Shown: positions 18,901 to 26,590 of the stretch, piece after piece
Layout of the letters: each line of letters starts with the position of its first letter
How positions within the stretch are numbered: the stretch's first letter is position 1
Origin: Bacteroidota bacterium
GTDB taxonomy: Bacteria; Bacteroidota; Bacteroidia; Bacteroidales; Dysgonomonadaceae
Direction of reading: 5' to 3'
DNA length: 64,000 nt
Assembly: GCA_023424395.1 (NCBI GenBank)
Contig: JAFADY010000063.1
Coordinates: 186,001 to 250,000, forward strand
Notes under the pieces: model-generated
What the model was told of the DNA's origin: nothing
The model's input: the letters and a program-made list of their open reading frames with translations, nothing else
The model's database searches: none
Program-made: the position numbers and the translations under genes

Positions 18901-19127
18901 AAACCTACATAAGAAACAACAAGGGTGCCGTTTGCCGGAGCCGTTAGCGTAAACCGTCCGTCAAGATCCGTAACCGTTCCTTGTGCAGTTCCTTTTACCT
19001 GTATCGTGGCGCCAATTATAGGAGCACCAGCCTCATCCACTACGGTTCCCCGCACTTGTGTTTGAGCCATCACAATCCCTATTCCGATAAAGAACAGGGT
19101 CAAAAACATACATAGTTTTCTTTTCAT
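15972..19127 (-). CDS. SusC/RagA-type TonB-dependent outer-membrane transporter
   Basis: 1,051 aa from MKRKLCMF; the upstream ATG (19151) would add eight residues ahead of the signal peptide. Order: signal peptide; CarboxypepD_reg-like domain (QVRGTVVDEAGAPIIGATIQ, about 22-100); TonB box region and plug (LGYGVTSVSG...GKVSGVDISGAPNPGG); a 22-strand barrel ending in aromatic YQTYVFGLSIAF. It imports a TonB-dependent ligand with the SusD partner. It lacks the extra N-terminal STN signalling domain, so no FecI/FecR control is expected. A truncated second susC start lies 229 bp upstream. Confidence 0.94.
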   Translation of the reverse strand: MKRKLCMFLTLFFIGIGIVMAQTQVRGTVVDEAGAPIIGATIQVKGTAQGTVTDLDGRFTLTAPANGTLVVSYVGLITQEVAVSQTVNIILLPDSELLDEIVVTALGLTREKKTLGYGVTSVSGDEIANAKTVNPISALQGKVSGVDISGAPNPGGTQNVAIRGYSSFGNNQPLYVVDGVPITNAQNRSGNSLNSQADFGSGINALNPNDIENITLLKGSAASALYGSRAAQGVIMITTKSGRNTDGKFKIGYDGGITLQQVGRLPTEQKMFGQGWGGDRALDENGNWGAPFDGKDRVWGHIVDNSQKIKPYNYLENRIRDFYDLGVGYNNSISLTGGNDKTTFYSSISQNSVDGPIPTNDDSYNRYTISANASHQASKLKVSTAFNFSTEKNEASPTGQDNSVYRNLNEIATDISIVDLKDYTNKFNNADNYFTPYGLNPYYVLSLKEAVQKKNKFFGKLQLDYDLLENLKLTYRFGGDYESSIADTHFDAISFTPGSYNSTSQNANPGQYAQVRRQRIQLNHDLILNYNKRFEDFSLNTILGANTNEQSYTGIAGEISSIDIPGFYDFTNSLTPATASQSSNLYRLWGVYLNADLGYRDYLYLTLTARNDHSSTLPLGKNSYFYPGAMLSFILSDYLNQKGVNTGAMNFAKFRLSYGRTGKDAGLYAVYDRFIAAGITNPGYPSVDNLIFPLAGVNAYSVSNTAGNINLKPELTDEFEIGADLGFFNNRLGFEFSYYNKMTKGLIASLLLDPSTGYTAQTANLGDVRNSGVELLVNVVPVKTDDFLWNISYNFTKNNNKVERLDLPEVYLGGFGGMGIYAVEGQPIGQFKSQKALTVDFNGVESTVVDGTGNPQPTPNEEFLGKDINEKYRMGLTNTFTYKGISLSGTFDYRHGGNIFSYTKDYMHWVGSGPETAYNDRNPFLIPNSVVDNGDGTYSENTIPVDPTALHTFYSNGGFRYTDHAVIDRSYLKLRNVSLAYQLPSQLSRRLKVESIRASVTANNILLWTPAENQYIDPEVTTFGNDVAAKFGEFGVNPPYQTYVFGLSIAF

Positions 19128-19355
19128 AAACTCTACTTTTAAATTATACACTAAATATTTATTTCAAATCCGTATTAACTCGATATAATATAATTACGTT
19201 ACAACTATACATGGGTAACGTTTCATTTTTTGAATGTAAAACATGGATATGTATGCGAGAGTTGTGGTTCTCTTCATTCATAATAGATTAACGTTGTTTT
19301 ATAATCATTGAAATTGCAAATATAAATTAAATTTTTATTACCAGGCAATTTTTTA

Positions 19356-19571
19356 TCACTTTTTTGTGTTTTTTATGGAAGTTCGGATGAAAGTGTGGTT
19401 ACCATCCAAGTCGGTAACTGTTCCTTGTGCAGTTCCTTTTACTTGTACTGTTGCCCCAATAATGGGCACTCCGGCTTCATCAACTATAGTTCCCTGCACT
19501 TGTGTTTGAGCCGTAACAATCCCTATTCCTACGAAGAATAGGGCCAAAAACAAAAATAGTTTTCTTTTCAT
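19356..19571 (-). pseudogene. Truncated susC start (signal peptide and CarboxypepD_reg piece)
   Basis: MKRKLFLFLALFFVGIGIVT and the following QTQVQGTIVDEAGVPIIGAT are nearly identical to the first ~55 residues of the intact SusC downstream; even the upstream region (GTAGAGTTTATG context) matches. Homology breaks right after TVTDLDG, and about 15 unrelated codons run to a stop. It is too short for a transporter. Either a paralogous sus locus was deleted or the 5' end of susC was duplicated. Confidence 0.75.
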
Positions 19572-19599
19572 AAACTCTACTTTTAAATTAAACACTTTT

Positions 19600-19990
19600 A
19601 TTTTTAAATCTTAATTAATCTTTGCATTCCCCTATTATTAAAGACGAACATTTAATGCTCTCATATTTAAATTATTATTTCCCGTGATACACTTGCTAAT
19701 TTATTATGCAAATATATACTATTTTTCAATATAAAAACATATTTATTGTTTTTTTTACAAAATGTTTTCATGCTGCAATGTTTACTTCTGCGGTTTACCT
19801 TTCCTCACCAGAGCAAATGCGATTCCTGTTTTCAAATTGACTTATTAATTTGTGGATGTGACAACGATAACAATTCTGAACGCAAAAATAGTATATATTT
19901 TATCATTTGGCAATATAATAAATTAAAATCTTATATTTTTAACACTTTAGCCCGTTTGTTTGCATGAAATTGATATTAATAGTTACTGCA
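19600..19990. other. Gene-free AT-rich spacer
   Basis: No homologous gene, RNA or repeat was recognised between the truncated susC start and the FKBP terminator. It may contain the promoter of the lost susC paralogue. Confidence 0.4.
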
Positions 19991-20022
19991 AAAAAAAGGA
20001 TGCTTATAAGGCATCCTTTTTT
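19991..20022 (-). terminator. Terminator of the 340-aa FKBP gene
   Basis: GGATGC (19998-20003) and GCATCC (20011-20016) enclose a 7-nt loop with A7 and T6 flanks, so it is usable on either strand. It lies 24 bp past the FKBP stop. Confidence 0.8.
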
Positions 20023-20045
20023 CATTCCTTGAAAGAATTTCTTTT

Positions 20046-21068
20046 TTAGTTCTCTATTCCCAACAATTCAACATCAAAAATAAGGTTGGAGAAGGGTTTG
20101 ATGGTTCCGCGGTCTTGCGAGCCGTAAGCTAAATTGTAAGGAACATACAGTCTCCATTTAGAGCCGACGGGCATTAATTTCAATGCTTCGGTCCACCCCG
20201 GGATAACTTGGGTAACTCCAAAAGTTTGAGGTTCTTTGCGCTCAATACTGCTGTCGAAAACAGTTCCATTTACCAAAGTGCCGTGATAATGAACCCGAAC
20301 GGTATTGGTGTCATTAGGGATAGGCCCGTTGCCCGCTCTCAATACTTCGTATTGAAGTCCGCTTGGTAATGTAACAACGCCTTCGCGTTTCGCGTTTTCC
20401 GCCATAAAGGCATCACCGGCCGCGATACTGTCTTTATATTGTTCTTTAAGAGTAATTTCTTGTTTCTCCATTTCTTTGGCTTGCGCTTTTTCTACCTCAC
20501 GTTGAATGAGAGCGCCCGCATCTTCTTTAGTGATAGCGGTTTCCTGTTTTTTCAAGGTGTTGATAAGTCCCGCAAGCAACTGATTGTTATTCATTTTCTT
20601 GGTAGTGTCTCCGGCAAAGATCATGTTATTGAATTGAGGAAGCATTTGCTGAGAAATTTGCTGTCCGATACTTAAGCCTTGAATGTAGGCCGATTGTTTT
20701 TCTCCACCGTTTAAGGCTTCTTTCAATCCTTTGATAAAATCGTTCAATTTGGGGACGTTTACTTTGTTGAGAGAATCAACCTTGGTATTCATTTCTTTTT
20801 GAAGACGCTGTTTCTCCAATGAATCTGTTGCGGCAGCAATTCTCATCTGATATTCATACTCTACATTTGACGCGCCTACAATTACGCCGGATTGTTCCAG
20901 AAACTGTACCAAGCCGCCTTGATCGGCCAAATTTACGCCATAAGCGTAAGAGATGCTGTCCACATTGTTTTTTAAAGATGCGGAGGGAGCCGAGCCGTTG
21001 TTGCAAGAAACAAGAATGAAAGCGCTTGCAGCAATTACGGCCATTGATAATAAACTTTTTCTTTTCAT
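20046..21068 (-). CDS. FKBP-type peptidyl-prolyl isomerase, lipoprotein (FkpA/Mip-like)
   Basis: 340 aa. Signal peptide with lipobox LVSC (Cys22), so envelope-anchored. An N-terminal helical dimerisation region (SISYAYGVNLADQGG to about 215) contains a duplicated FkpA-type motif (YIQGLSIGQQISQQM), followed by the FKBP catalytic domain (about 230-340): VRVHYHGTLVNGTVFDSS, FGVTQVIPGWTEALKLMPVG and WRLYVPYNLAYG carry the active-site aromatic residues. It catalyses cis-trans proline isomerisation and acts as an envelope chaperone. A second FKBP gene lies 184 bp upstream on the same strand. Confidence 0.92.
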   Translation of the reverse strand: MKRKSLLSMAVIAASAFILVSCNNGSAPSASLKNNVDSISYAYGVNLADQGGLVQFLEQSGVIVGASNVEYEYQMRIAAATDSLEKQRLQKEMNTKVDSLNKVNVPKLNDFIKGLKEALNGGEKQSAYIQGLSIGQQISQQMLPQFNNMIFAGDTTKKMNNNQLLAGLINTLKKQETAITKEDAGALIQREVEKAQAKEMEKQEITLKEQYKDSIAAGDAFMAENAKREGVVTLPSGLQYEVLRAGNGPIPNDTNTVRVHYHGTLVNGTVFDSSIERKEPQTFGVTQVIPGWTEALKLMPVGSKWRLYVPYNLAYGSQDRGTIKPFSNLIFDVELLGIEN

Positions 21069-21126
21069 ATTTTTTCTTTTGTTTAAAAATTGGTTTTTAT
21101 TCTATAATATAATAATGTGTTGAAAT

Positions 21127-21249
21127 TAGAGCCAAGAGCCAAGAGCAAAGAGCAAAGAGTAAAGAGTAAAGACAGACTTATAGACTTTTTAGACATTTAG
21201 ACTATCGGAACTCATAACTCTGTCACTCATAACTCATAACTCATAACTT
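21127..21249. repeat. Heptanucleotide tandem arrays between the FKBP genes
   Basis: Two successive 7-bp-period arrays: first AAGAGCC/AAGAGCA/AAGAGTA units (21127-21175), then ACTCATA units (21211-21249), with degenerate TAGAC-containing units between. The period is exact across most of the spacer. Confidence 0.8.
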
Positions 21250-21252
21250 GTA

Positions 21253-21837
21253 TTACTCAATCTCCAACAACTCAACATCAAAAATTAACGTTGAATTCGG
21301 TTTGATGGAGTTTCCCGCTCCGCGTTCGCCGTAAGCCAAATCCGATGGAATGTATAATCTCCATTTAGACCCAACAGGCATCAACTGTAAAGCTTCTACC
21401 CAACCTTTTATTACCTGATTTACACCGAAAACGGCAGGCTGTCCCCGTTGTACAGAACTATCAAAAACTGTGCCGTTTATTAACGTTCCGTGATAATGAC
21501 AACGAACTTTATCGGTTGCTTTGGGCTTTGGGCCACTGGCTTCGGTAAGTATTTCGTACTGTAATCCGCTCGGAAGAGCCACTACGTTTTCTTTTTTCTT
21601 ATTAGCTTCTAAAAAGGCAATGCCTTCTTCTAAGTTATTTGTCATCATATTCTCTTGGTGTTTGCTGAAATAATCCTGTAATAACTGATTTGCTTCTTCC
21701 GGGCTCATGGATGTCGGAGCGTTACCCATAATTTCGGTAAATGCCTTCACAAATGAGTCCACATCTATATTTCTCAATCCCGAATTCATCAGGTTCGACG
21801 CCATACTCATACCTACAGCGTAGCTTAATTTATCCAT
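21253..21837 (-). CDS. FKBP-type peptidyl-prolyl isomerase (short, no signal peptide)
   Basis: 194 aa. Starts MDKLSYAVGMSMASNLMNSG, the FkpA-type dimerisation helices without an export signal, so probably cytoplasmic. C-terminal FKBP domain from about residue 85: VRCHYHGTLINGTVFDSS, WVEALQLMPVG and WRLYIPSDLAYGERGAG. Closely related to the lipoprotein FKBP just downstream; likely paralogues from a tandem duplication with different location. Its promoter lies inside the 28-bp direct repeat at 21862-21889. Confidence 0.92.
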   Translation of the reverse strand: MDKLSYAVGMSMASNLMNSGLRNIDVDSFVKAFTEIMGNAPTSMSPEEANQLLQDYFSKHQENMMTNNLEEGIAFLEANKKKENVVALPSGLQYEILTEASGPKPKATDKVRCHYHGTLINGTVFDSSVQRGQPAVFGVNQVIKGWVEALQLMPVGSKWRLYIPSDLAYGERGAGNSIKPNSTLIFDVELLEIE

Positions 21838-21861
21838 TTATACTGTTCTTTTTAAATTTGG

Positions 21862-21889
21862 GCACAAAAATACGATTTTAATATGAACT
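21862..21889. repeat. Direct repeat L, bordering the HEPN/MNT module
   Basis: 28 bp, starting GCACAAAAATAC and continuing ATTTTAATATGAA. It recurs at 22621-22648 with two mismatches, same orientation, 759 bp away. It contains the -7 element of the short FKBP gene. Confidence 0.75.
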
Positions 21890-21898
21890 CTCGACAAA
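21865..21898 (-). promoter_or_regulatory. Promoter of the short FKBP gene
   Basis: On the minus strand TTTTG (21894-21898), 21 bp, TATTTTTG (21865-21872), then 27 bp to the ATG. Confidence 0.5.
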
Positions 21899-21905
21899 AT
21901 TCACA

Positions 21906-22295
21906 TTAATCTTTATTGATTTCTTTTTCAATAGTGTATATTAACTCTTCTGCAGGCTCAAAATAAGGTAATACTTTTTCTTCGGTAAAGTCAAACAAGT
22001 CATCATAATCTCCTTTTTGCCTCCATGTAAAAAGCTGAGAATATATTTTCCCGAGTTCTTTTTTAATGATATTTTTTTTGATATAATTTTCCGAAAAAAC
22101 AGACTTAACGCCACTATGAGTAACAGGTTTAAAACCGTTTTTCAGTAAAAGCGCGGTAACAATATAATAGCAAGCATAATAAAGTCTGTTAATACATGAA
22201 TTCCATTTTTTATGTTCAGCTAATATCTTAGCGTCCTCAAACGTCTCTTTTGCCCGCCGAACACGATATCCAATCAAATCTGATTTCGCCTCCAT
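21906..22295 (-). CDS. HEPN-domain protein (toxin-like partner of MNT)
   Basis: 129 aa, all-helical. SCINRLYYACYYIVTALLLK is the conserved helix of HEPN (PF05168) proteins. The usual Rx4-6H RNase motif is not seen; the equivalent place has WRQKGDYDDL, as in the DY-containing HEPN branch, so RNase activity is uncertain. In characterised MntA/HepT pairs the MNT protein AMPylates the HEPN toxin. Its ATG shares one base with the stop of the upstream MNT gene (TAATG), so they are coupled. Between the HEPN stop and the FKBP start the direct repeat L is found. Confidence 0.85.
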   Translation of the reverse strand: MEAKSDLIGYRVRRAKETFEDAKILAEHKKWNSCINRLYYACYYIVTALLLKNGFKPVTHSGVKSVFSENYIKKNIIKKELGKIYSQLFTWRQKGDYDDLFDFTEEKVLPYFEPAEELIYTIEKEINKD

Positions 22296-22615
22296 TACTT
22301 TATCCTAACTCCCTCGCTTTTAATATTTTCGAATAAAGGTGTGAAAACATGCTTATTTTCCCAGTCAGATTTTGTATAGATTAAAGGCGAGAAAACCTCT
22401 CCGCTTTCCAACTCTAGCTCATAGAAATCATCTAATATTTTAAGCTCTTTATTGAAAGGCAATATTGCGGAATTAAGCAATATAAGCAAATCCCAATCCG
22501 AATCTTTTCTTTCGTCATTTCGGGCTCTGGAACCATACAAAATAATTTCCGAATTAGGAAAATTATTTTGAGCTAACTTCACAATCTTGTTTATAATGAG
22601 TTGTTTCCTTTTCAT
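22295..22615 (-). CDS. MNT-type nucleotidyltransferase (antitoxin-like)
   Basis: 106 aa from the ATG at 22615. A GTG at 22624 overlaps the -7 element, so it was not used. YGSRARNDERKDSDWDLLIL holds the polymerase-beta-type GSx10DxD signature with both metal-binding aspartates, as in minimal nucleotidyltransferases that modify HEPN partners. Overlaps the HEPN start by one base. The promoter lies in direct repeat R, sits back-to-back with the sirtuin promoter, and gives an almost leaderless mRNA. Confidence 0.88.
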   Translation of the reverse strand: MKRKQLIINKIVKLAQNNFPNSEIILYGSRARNDERKDSDWDLLILLNSAILPFNKELKILDDFYELELESGEVFSPLIYTKSDWENKHVFTPLFENIKSEGVRIK

Positions 22616-22620
22616 ACCAA

Positions 22621-22648
22621 GCACAAAAATACAATTTTAATATGAATT
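22621..22648. repeat. Direct repeat R, bordering the HEPN/MNT module
   Basis: Second copy of the 21862-21889 unit (26 of 28 positions identical). It supplies the -7 element of the MNT gene at the same relative place as in copy L. Confidence 0.75.
22624..22631 (-). promoter_or_regulatory. -7 promoter element of the MNT/HEPN pair
   Basis: TATTTTTG on the minus strand, 8 bp ahead of the ATG at 22615. Confidence 0.45.
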
Positions 22649-22650
22649 AA

Positions 22651-22681
22651 TTTTGATTTTAAGGATAAAAAACTATATTTG
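22651..22681 (+). promoter_or_regulatory. Promoter of the sirtuin gene
   Basis: TTTTG (22651-22655), 18 bp, TATATTTG (22674-22681), then 42 bp to the ATG. Close match to the Bacteroidetes consensus. Confidence 0.6.
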
Positions 22682-22723
22682 CGATGATTAGTCATTGGGT
22701 TAACGTTATCAATTTACAGAAAA

Positions 22724-23410
22724 ATGAGAAAATTAGTCATACTTACGGGTGCGGGGATGAGTGCCGAAAGCGGCATTTCTACTTTCAGGGATTCATGTGG
22801 ATTATGGGATAAATACCCCGTGGAGCAAGTAGCCACTCCCGAAGCATTCGCTGCAAATCCTGAGCTGGTATTGCATTTCTACAACATTCGTCGAAGAGAA
22901 CTACTTGGCGTAAAACCCAATGCAGGGCATATTGGGCTGGCGGAGCTCGAAAAACATTTCGATGTGCGCATCATTACACAAAACATTGATAATCTGCACG
23001 AGCAAGCCGGAAGCACACATGTCCTGCATTTGCACGGTGAACTGATGAAAGCCCGCTCCACTCGAGATGAGTCGCTCATTTATGAATTATCCGCAGATAA
23101 TTGCGATATCAAAATGGGCGACATGTGTGAAAAAGGCTCTCAACTTCGTCCGCACATTGTTTGGTTTGGAGAAGCGGTTCCAATGATTGAAGAAGCTGCT
23201 CAAATTTCGGAACTAGCAGATATTTACGTAATTATCGGCACATCCATGAATGTTTATCCTGCTGCAGGATTGCTGAATTACGTGCGCAAAGATGTTCCGG
23301 TTTACCTCATCGACCCCAAAGATGTTCGTACAAACCGATACGATATTCATCATATTCAAAAAGGCGCTTCTGAAGGCGTGAAAGAACTCACGAAATTATT
23401 ACTGGGTTAA
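22724..23410 (+). CDS. cobB: NAD-dependent protein deacylase, sirtuin class III type
   Basis: 228 aa, cytoplasmic. NAD site TGAGMSAESGISTFRD (8-23), TQNIDNLHEQAG (85-96), catalytic His104 in LHG, and HIVWFGEAVP. FYNIRRREL gives the Tyr53/Arg56 pair that in SIRT5 and E. coli CobB accepts succinyl- or malonyl-lysine. The four-cysteine zinc site is missing: where CxxC normally stands the sequence is ARSTRDES. It removes lysine acyl groups from proteins, using NAD. Single gene with its own promoter, divergent from MNT/HEPN. Confidence 0.93.
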   Translation: MRKLVILTGAGMSAESGISTFRDSCGLWDKYPVEQVATPEAFAANPELVLHFYNIRRRELLGVKPNAGHIGLAELEKHFDVRIITQNIDNLHEQAGSTHVLHLHGELMKARSTRDESLIYELSADNCDIKMGDMCEKGSQLRPHIVWFGEAVPMIEEAAQISELADIYVIIGTSMNVYPAAGLLNYVRKDVPVYLIDPKDVRTNRYDIHHIQKGASEGVKELTKLLLG

Positions 23411-23452
23411 TTCTGCAATAAAAAGTGTGGATAACTTGGCAAAAAGGAGAAG

Positions 23453-23480
23453 TTGAAAAGCGAAAAAATAATTACCTTTG
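23453..23480 (+). promoter_or_regulatory. Promoter of mutS
   Basis: TTG (23453-23455), 17 bp, TACCTTTG (23473-23480); the GTG start lies 68 bp on. Confidence 0.5.
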
Positions 23481-23548
23481 TTAACTTAAAATTCAAATTC
23501 CGCACTTTGTCCGGAATAAAAAATCAATAAAAAACTAAACAATTATTT

Positions 23549-26164
23549 GTGGCCAAAAAGATTGCAGAAACGCCTATGATGCGGCAATACATCGAGATTA
23601 AGGAAAAACATCCCGATGCTATTTTATTGTTTCGCGTGGGCGATTTTTATGAAACATTTTCTGATGATGCCATTGCGGCAGCCGAAATTTTAGGCATTAC
23701 ACTTACCCGCCGCGCCAATGGTGCAGCGCAGTTTGTGGAATTGGCCGGATTTCCGCACCACGCGCTCGATACTTATTTACCGAAACTCGTTCGGGCGGGA
23801 AAGCGCGTGGCTATCTGCGATCAGCTGGAAGACCCTAAACTTACTAAAACACTTGTTAAGCGCGGAATTACCGAGTTGGTAACCCCCGGTGTTTCCATTA
23901 ACGATACAATCTTAAACCACAAGGAAAACAACTTTCTTTGTGCCATTCATTCGCCCAATTTTAAGCAATTTGGTATTTCTTTTCTTGACGTTTCAACAGG
24001 CGAATTTCTCACAACCGAAGGTACTCGTGACGATATAGACAAATTGCTTTCGAATTTTTCTCCGAAAGAGATTCTGATTGAAAGAGGTAATAAAAAGAAA
24101 TTCGAAGAAAATTTCGGTTCATCGTATTTTCTTTTTGAACTTGACGATTGGATTTTTACCGAAGACGCCTCCCGCGACCGCCTTCTCGCCCACTTCCAAA
24201 CCAAGAACCTGAAAGGTTTTGGCGTAGAAAACCTTCCGTTGGGAATTATCGCCTCCGGCGCAGTGTTGCAGTATTTGGATATTACACAACACACTCGTAT
24301 CGGGCATATTATTTCGCTGAATCGCATTGAAGAAGAACGATTTGTACGTCTCGACAAATTCACAGTGCGCAGTCTCGAACTCGTATCTACGATGAACGAG
24401 GGCGGAAAAACTCTGCTCGATATTCTCGATAAAACCATTTCGCCTATGGGCTCGCGCCTGATGCGACGATGGATCGTGTTTCCTCTCAAAGAAGCGAAAC
24501 CCATCGAAGATCGGTTAAATGTCGTAGAGGATTTTTTCCGAGAACCTGTGCTCAAAAAATTGCTTGATGAAAAGATTTCGCTGATTGGCGATTTGGAACG
24601 TATTATTTCCAAAGCAGCTGTCGGACGCATTTCTCCTCGCGAAGTGTTTCAATTGAAAGTTGCGCTCACGGCAATCGAACCTATACGCGAAGCGTTTTTG
24701 GCATCCGAAAACCCAAGTTTACGCGAAATGGGTGAAAAACTGAATCCCTGTCCCATTATTCGCGACCGAATCGAAAAAGAGATACTTCCCGACCCACCCG
24801 TTTTGCTTAACAAGGGCGGTTTCATTAAAAAAGAAGTAAATGCTGATTTGGATCAACTTCGGGAAATTGCCTATTCGGGAAAAGATTACCTGATGAAACT
24901 TCAACAACGCGAAAGCGAACGAACTGAAATTCCATCGTTGAAAGTGGCTTTCAACAATGTTTTCGGCTATTACATCGAAGTGCGCAATACGCACAAAGAC
25001 AAAGTTCCCGCCGATTGGATCCGCAAACAAACGCTTGTGAGCGCCGAGCGTTACATAACAGAAGAGCTGAAAGAATATGAAGAGCAGATTCTAGGTGCCG
25101 AAGAAAAAATCATCTCTCTCGAAAATAAAATTTACTCTGCGCTCGTAGAAAGCCTCATCGAATATATCCCCACCATTCAGATAAACGCGAACATTATCGC
25201 GAGAGCGGATTGTCTGCTTTCTTTTGCCAATGTGGCAGCGCAAAACAAGTACATACGTCCCGAAATTAACGAAACCGACGTTATCGATATAAAAAACGGC
25301 CGTCATCCGGTAATCGAAAAACAATTACCACCCGATGAACCGTTTATTGCCAATGATGTTTATCTCGACAATAACTCGCAGCAAATTATCATTATAACCG
25401 GACCGAACATGGCGGGAAAATCGGCATTGCTGCGCCAAACCGCGCTCATAACCATTATGGCGCAAATCGGTTGTTTTGTTCCGGCCGATTCGGCAAAAAT
25501 TGGGTTGGTGGACAAAGTTTTCACGCGCGTGGGCGCATCCGATAATATTTCGCTCGGCGAATCCACGTTTATGGTGGAAATGAACGAAGCATCCAACATT
25601 CTCAACAACATTACATCCAAAAGCTTTGTGCTTTTTGATGAATTGGGGCGCGGCACAAGCACGTACGACGGGATTTCCATCGCGTGGGCAATTGTGGAAT
25701 ACATTCACGAACACCCCAAAGCGCGCGCCAAAACGCTTTTCGCTACGCACTACCACGAGTTGAACGAAATGGAAAAATCGTTTAAACGCATTAAAAACTA
25801 CAACGTGGCTGTTAAAGAAATAGACAATAAAATTATTTTCATCCGAAAATTACTGCCCGGCGGCAGCGAACACAGTTTTGGTATTCACGTGGCAAAAATG
25901 GCGGGAATGCCGCAAAGCATAACCAAACGCGCCGATACCATTTTATCGGAAATGGAGTCGAACAATCGAAAAGGAGGATTGAAGAAACCTCTGAAAGATT
26001 TTGTTGAAAAACGTGAAGGCTACCAATTGAGTTTTTTTCAATTGGATGACCCGATTCTAAGTCAGGTACGCGACGAAATCATCAACCTCGATGTGAACAA
26101 CTTAACTCCGATTGAAGCGCTGAATAAATTGAACGAAATTAAGAAAATTGTGAAAGGGAAGTAG
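23549..26164 (+). CDS. mutS: DNA mismatch repair ATPase MutS
   Basis: 871 aa with a GTG start at 23549, chosen because MAKKIAETPMMRQY is the family's N-terminus and no upstream ATG is in frame. Recognises mismatches as a dimer. LLFRVGDFYETFSDDA holds the Phe-x-Glu mismatch-wedge motif; the core and clamp domains are in the middle; Walker A GPNMAGKS begins at Gly618; FDELGRGTSTYDGISIAW (signature and Walker B) and ATHYHELNEME follow. Full length. MutL is not in the window. Confidence 0.97.
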   Translation: MAKKIAETPMMRQYIEIKEKHPDAILLFRVGDFYETFSDDAIAAAEILGITLTRRANGAAQFVELAGFPHHALDTYLPKLVRAGKRVAICDQLEDPKLTKTLVKRGITELVTPGVSINDTILNHKENNFLCAIHSPNFKQFGISFLDVSTGEFLTTEGTRDDIDKLLSNFSPKEILIERGNKKKFEENFGSSYFLFELDDWIFTEDASRDRLLAHFQTKNLKGFGVENLPLGIIASGAVLQYLDITQHTRIGHIISLNRIEEERFVRLDKFTVRSLELVSTMNEGGKTLLDILDKTISPMGSRLMRRWIVFPLKEAKPIEDRLNVVEDFFREPVLKKLLDEKISLIGDLERIISKAAVGRISPREVFQLKVALTAIEPIREAFLASENPSLREMGEKLNPCPIIRDRIEKEILPDPPVLLNKGGFIKKEVNADLDQLREIAYSGKDYLMKLQQRESERTEIPSLKVAFNNVFGYYIEVRNTHKDKVPADWIRKQTLVSAERYITEELKEYEEQILGAEEKIISLENKIYSALVESLIEYIPTIQINANIIARADCLLSFANVAAQNKYIRPEINETDVIDIKNGRHPVIEKQLPPDEPFIANDVYLDNNSQQIIIITGPNMAGKSALLRQTALITIMAQIGCFVPADSAKIGLVDKVFTRVGASDNISLGESTFMVEMNEASNILNNITSKSFVLFDELGRGTSTYDGISIAWAIVEYIHEHPKARAKTLFATHYHELNEMEKSFKRIKNYNVAVKEIDNKIIFIRKLLPGGSEHSFGIHVAKMAGMPQSITKRADTILSEMESNNRKGGLKKPLKDFVEKREGYQLSFFQLDDPILSQVRDEIINLDVNNLTPIEALNKLNEIKKIVKGK

Positions 26165-26172
26165 CCCACATT

Positions 26173-26193
26173 ATGAGGTATGAGGTATGAGGT
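26173..26193. repeat. Heptanucleotide array left of the four-helix-bundle gene
   Basis: Three perfect ATGAGGT units, 27 bp before the ATG of the next gene. Confidence 0.7.
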
Positions 26194-26219
26194 AATTCAA
26201 TTTCACTAATTTATTTGAT

Positions 26220-26531
26220 ATGAGCTATAAGAAGTTAAACATATTTAATGAGGCTTATGACTTGTTTCTGAGAGCGCATCGAGCATCTTTCAAGTTGCCA
26301 AAACATGAATTCTATGAGCTGGGTTCTCAATTGCGACGTTCATCCGAGTCTGTTGTTGCCAATATTGTGGAAGGTTACGGAAGAAACAGATATAAGCAGG
26401 AATACATTAGGTTTCTTGTTTTTTCGCATTCAAGCAATAACGAAACCATACTACACCTTGCCGAAATAATTGATCTATATCCTGAATCTGTGAATCATTT
26501 CAAGTCTTACACGATCAACACGATATTTTAG
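26220..26531 (+). CDS. Four-helix-bundle protein (S23/23S-rRNA-IVS type), C-terminus frameshifted
   Basis: NIFNEAYDLFLRAHRASFKLPKHEFYELGSQLRR, then ANIVEGYGR and YIRFLVFSHSSNNET, are the hallmarks of the S23/IVS four-helix-bundle family, related to the Avd accessory proteins of diversity-generating retroelements. Homology is lost after LYPESVN. The missing end (LHDQHDILGAQINKYIQ, stop at 26558-26560) is present in another frame from about 26490. So a single indel broke the last helix, and the made protein ends in unrelated residues (HFKSYTINTIF). Function of this family is unknown. It is flanked on both sides by 7-bp arrays. Confidence 0.75.
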   Translation: MSYKKLNIFNEAYDLFLRAHRASFKLPKHEFYELGSQLRRSSESVVANIVEGYGRNRYKQEYIRFLVFSHSSNNETILHLAEIIDLYPESVNHFKSYTINTIF

Positions 26532-26590
26532 GAGCACAAATTAATAAATACATTCAATAGTTTGAAGCCAAATGGAATGATTTTCAGTAA

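Noticed and set aside
19746..19967. 73-codon plus frame in the spacer before the FKBP terminator
   Set aside because: No start context, no homology, biased amino-acid content expected from AT-rich noncoding DNA.
25325..25756. 143-codon minus frame inside mutS
   Set aside because: Lies opposite the highly conserved ATPase domain; composition typical of antisense frames.
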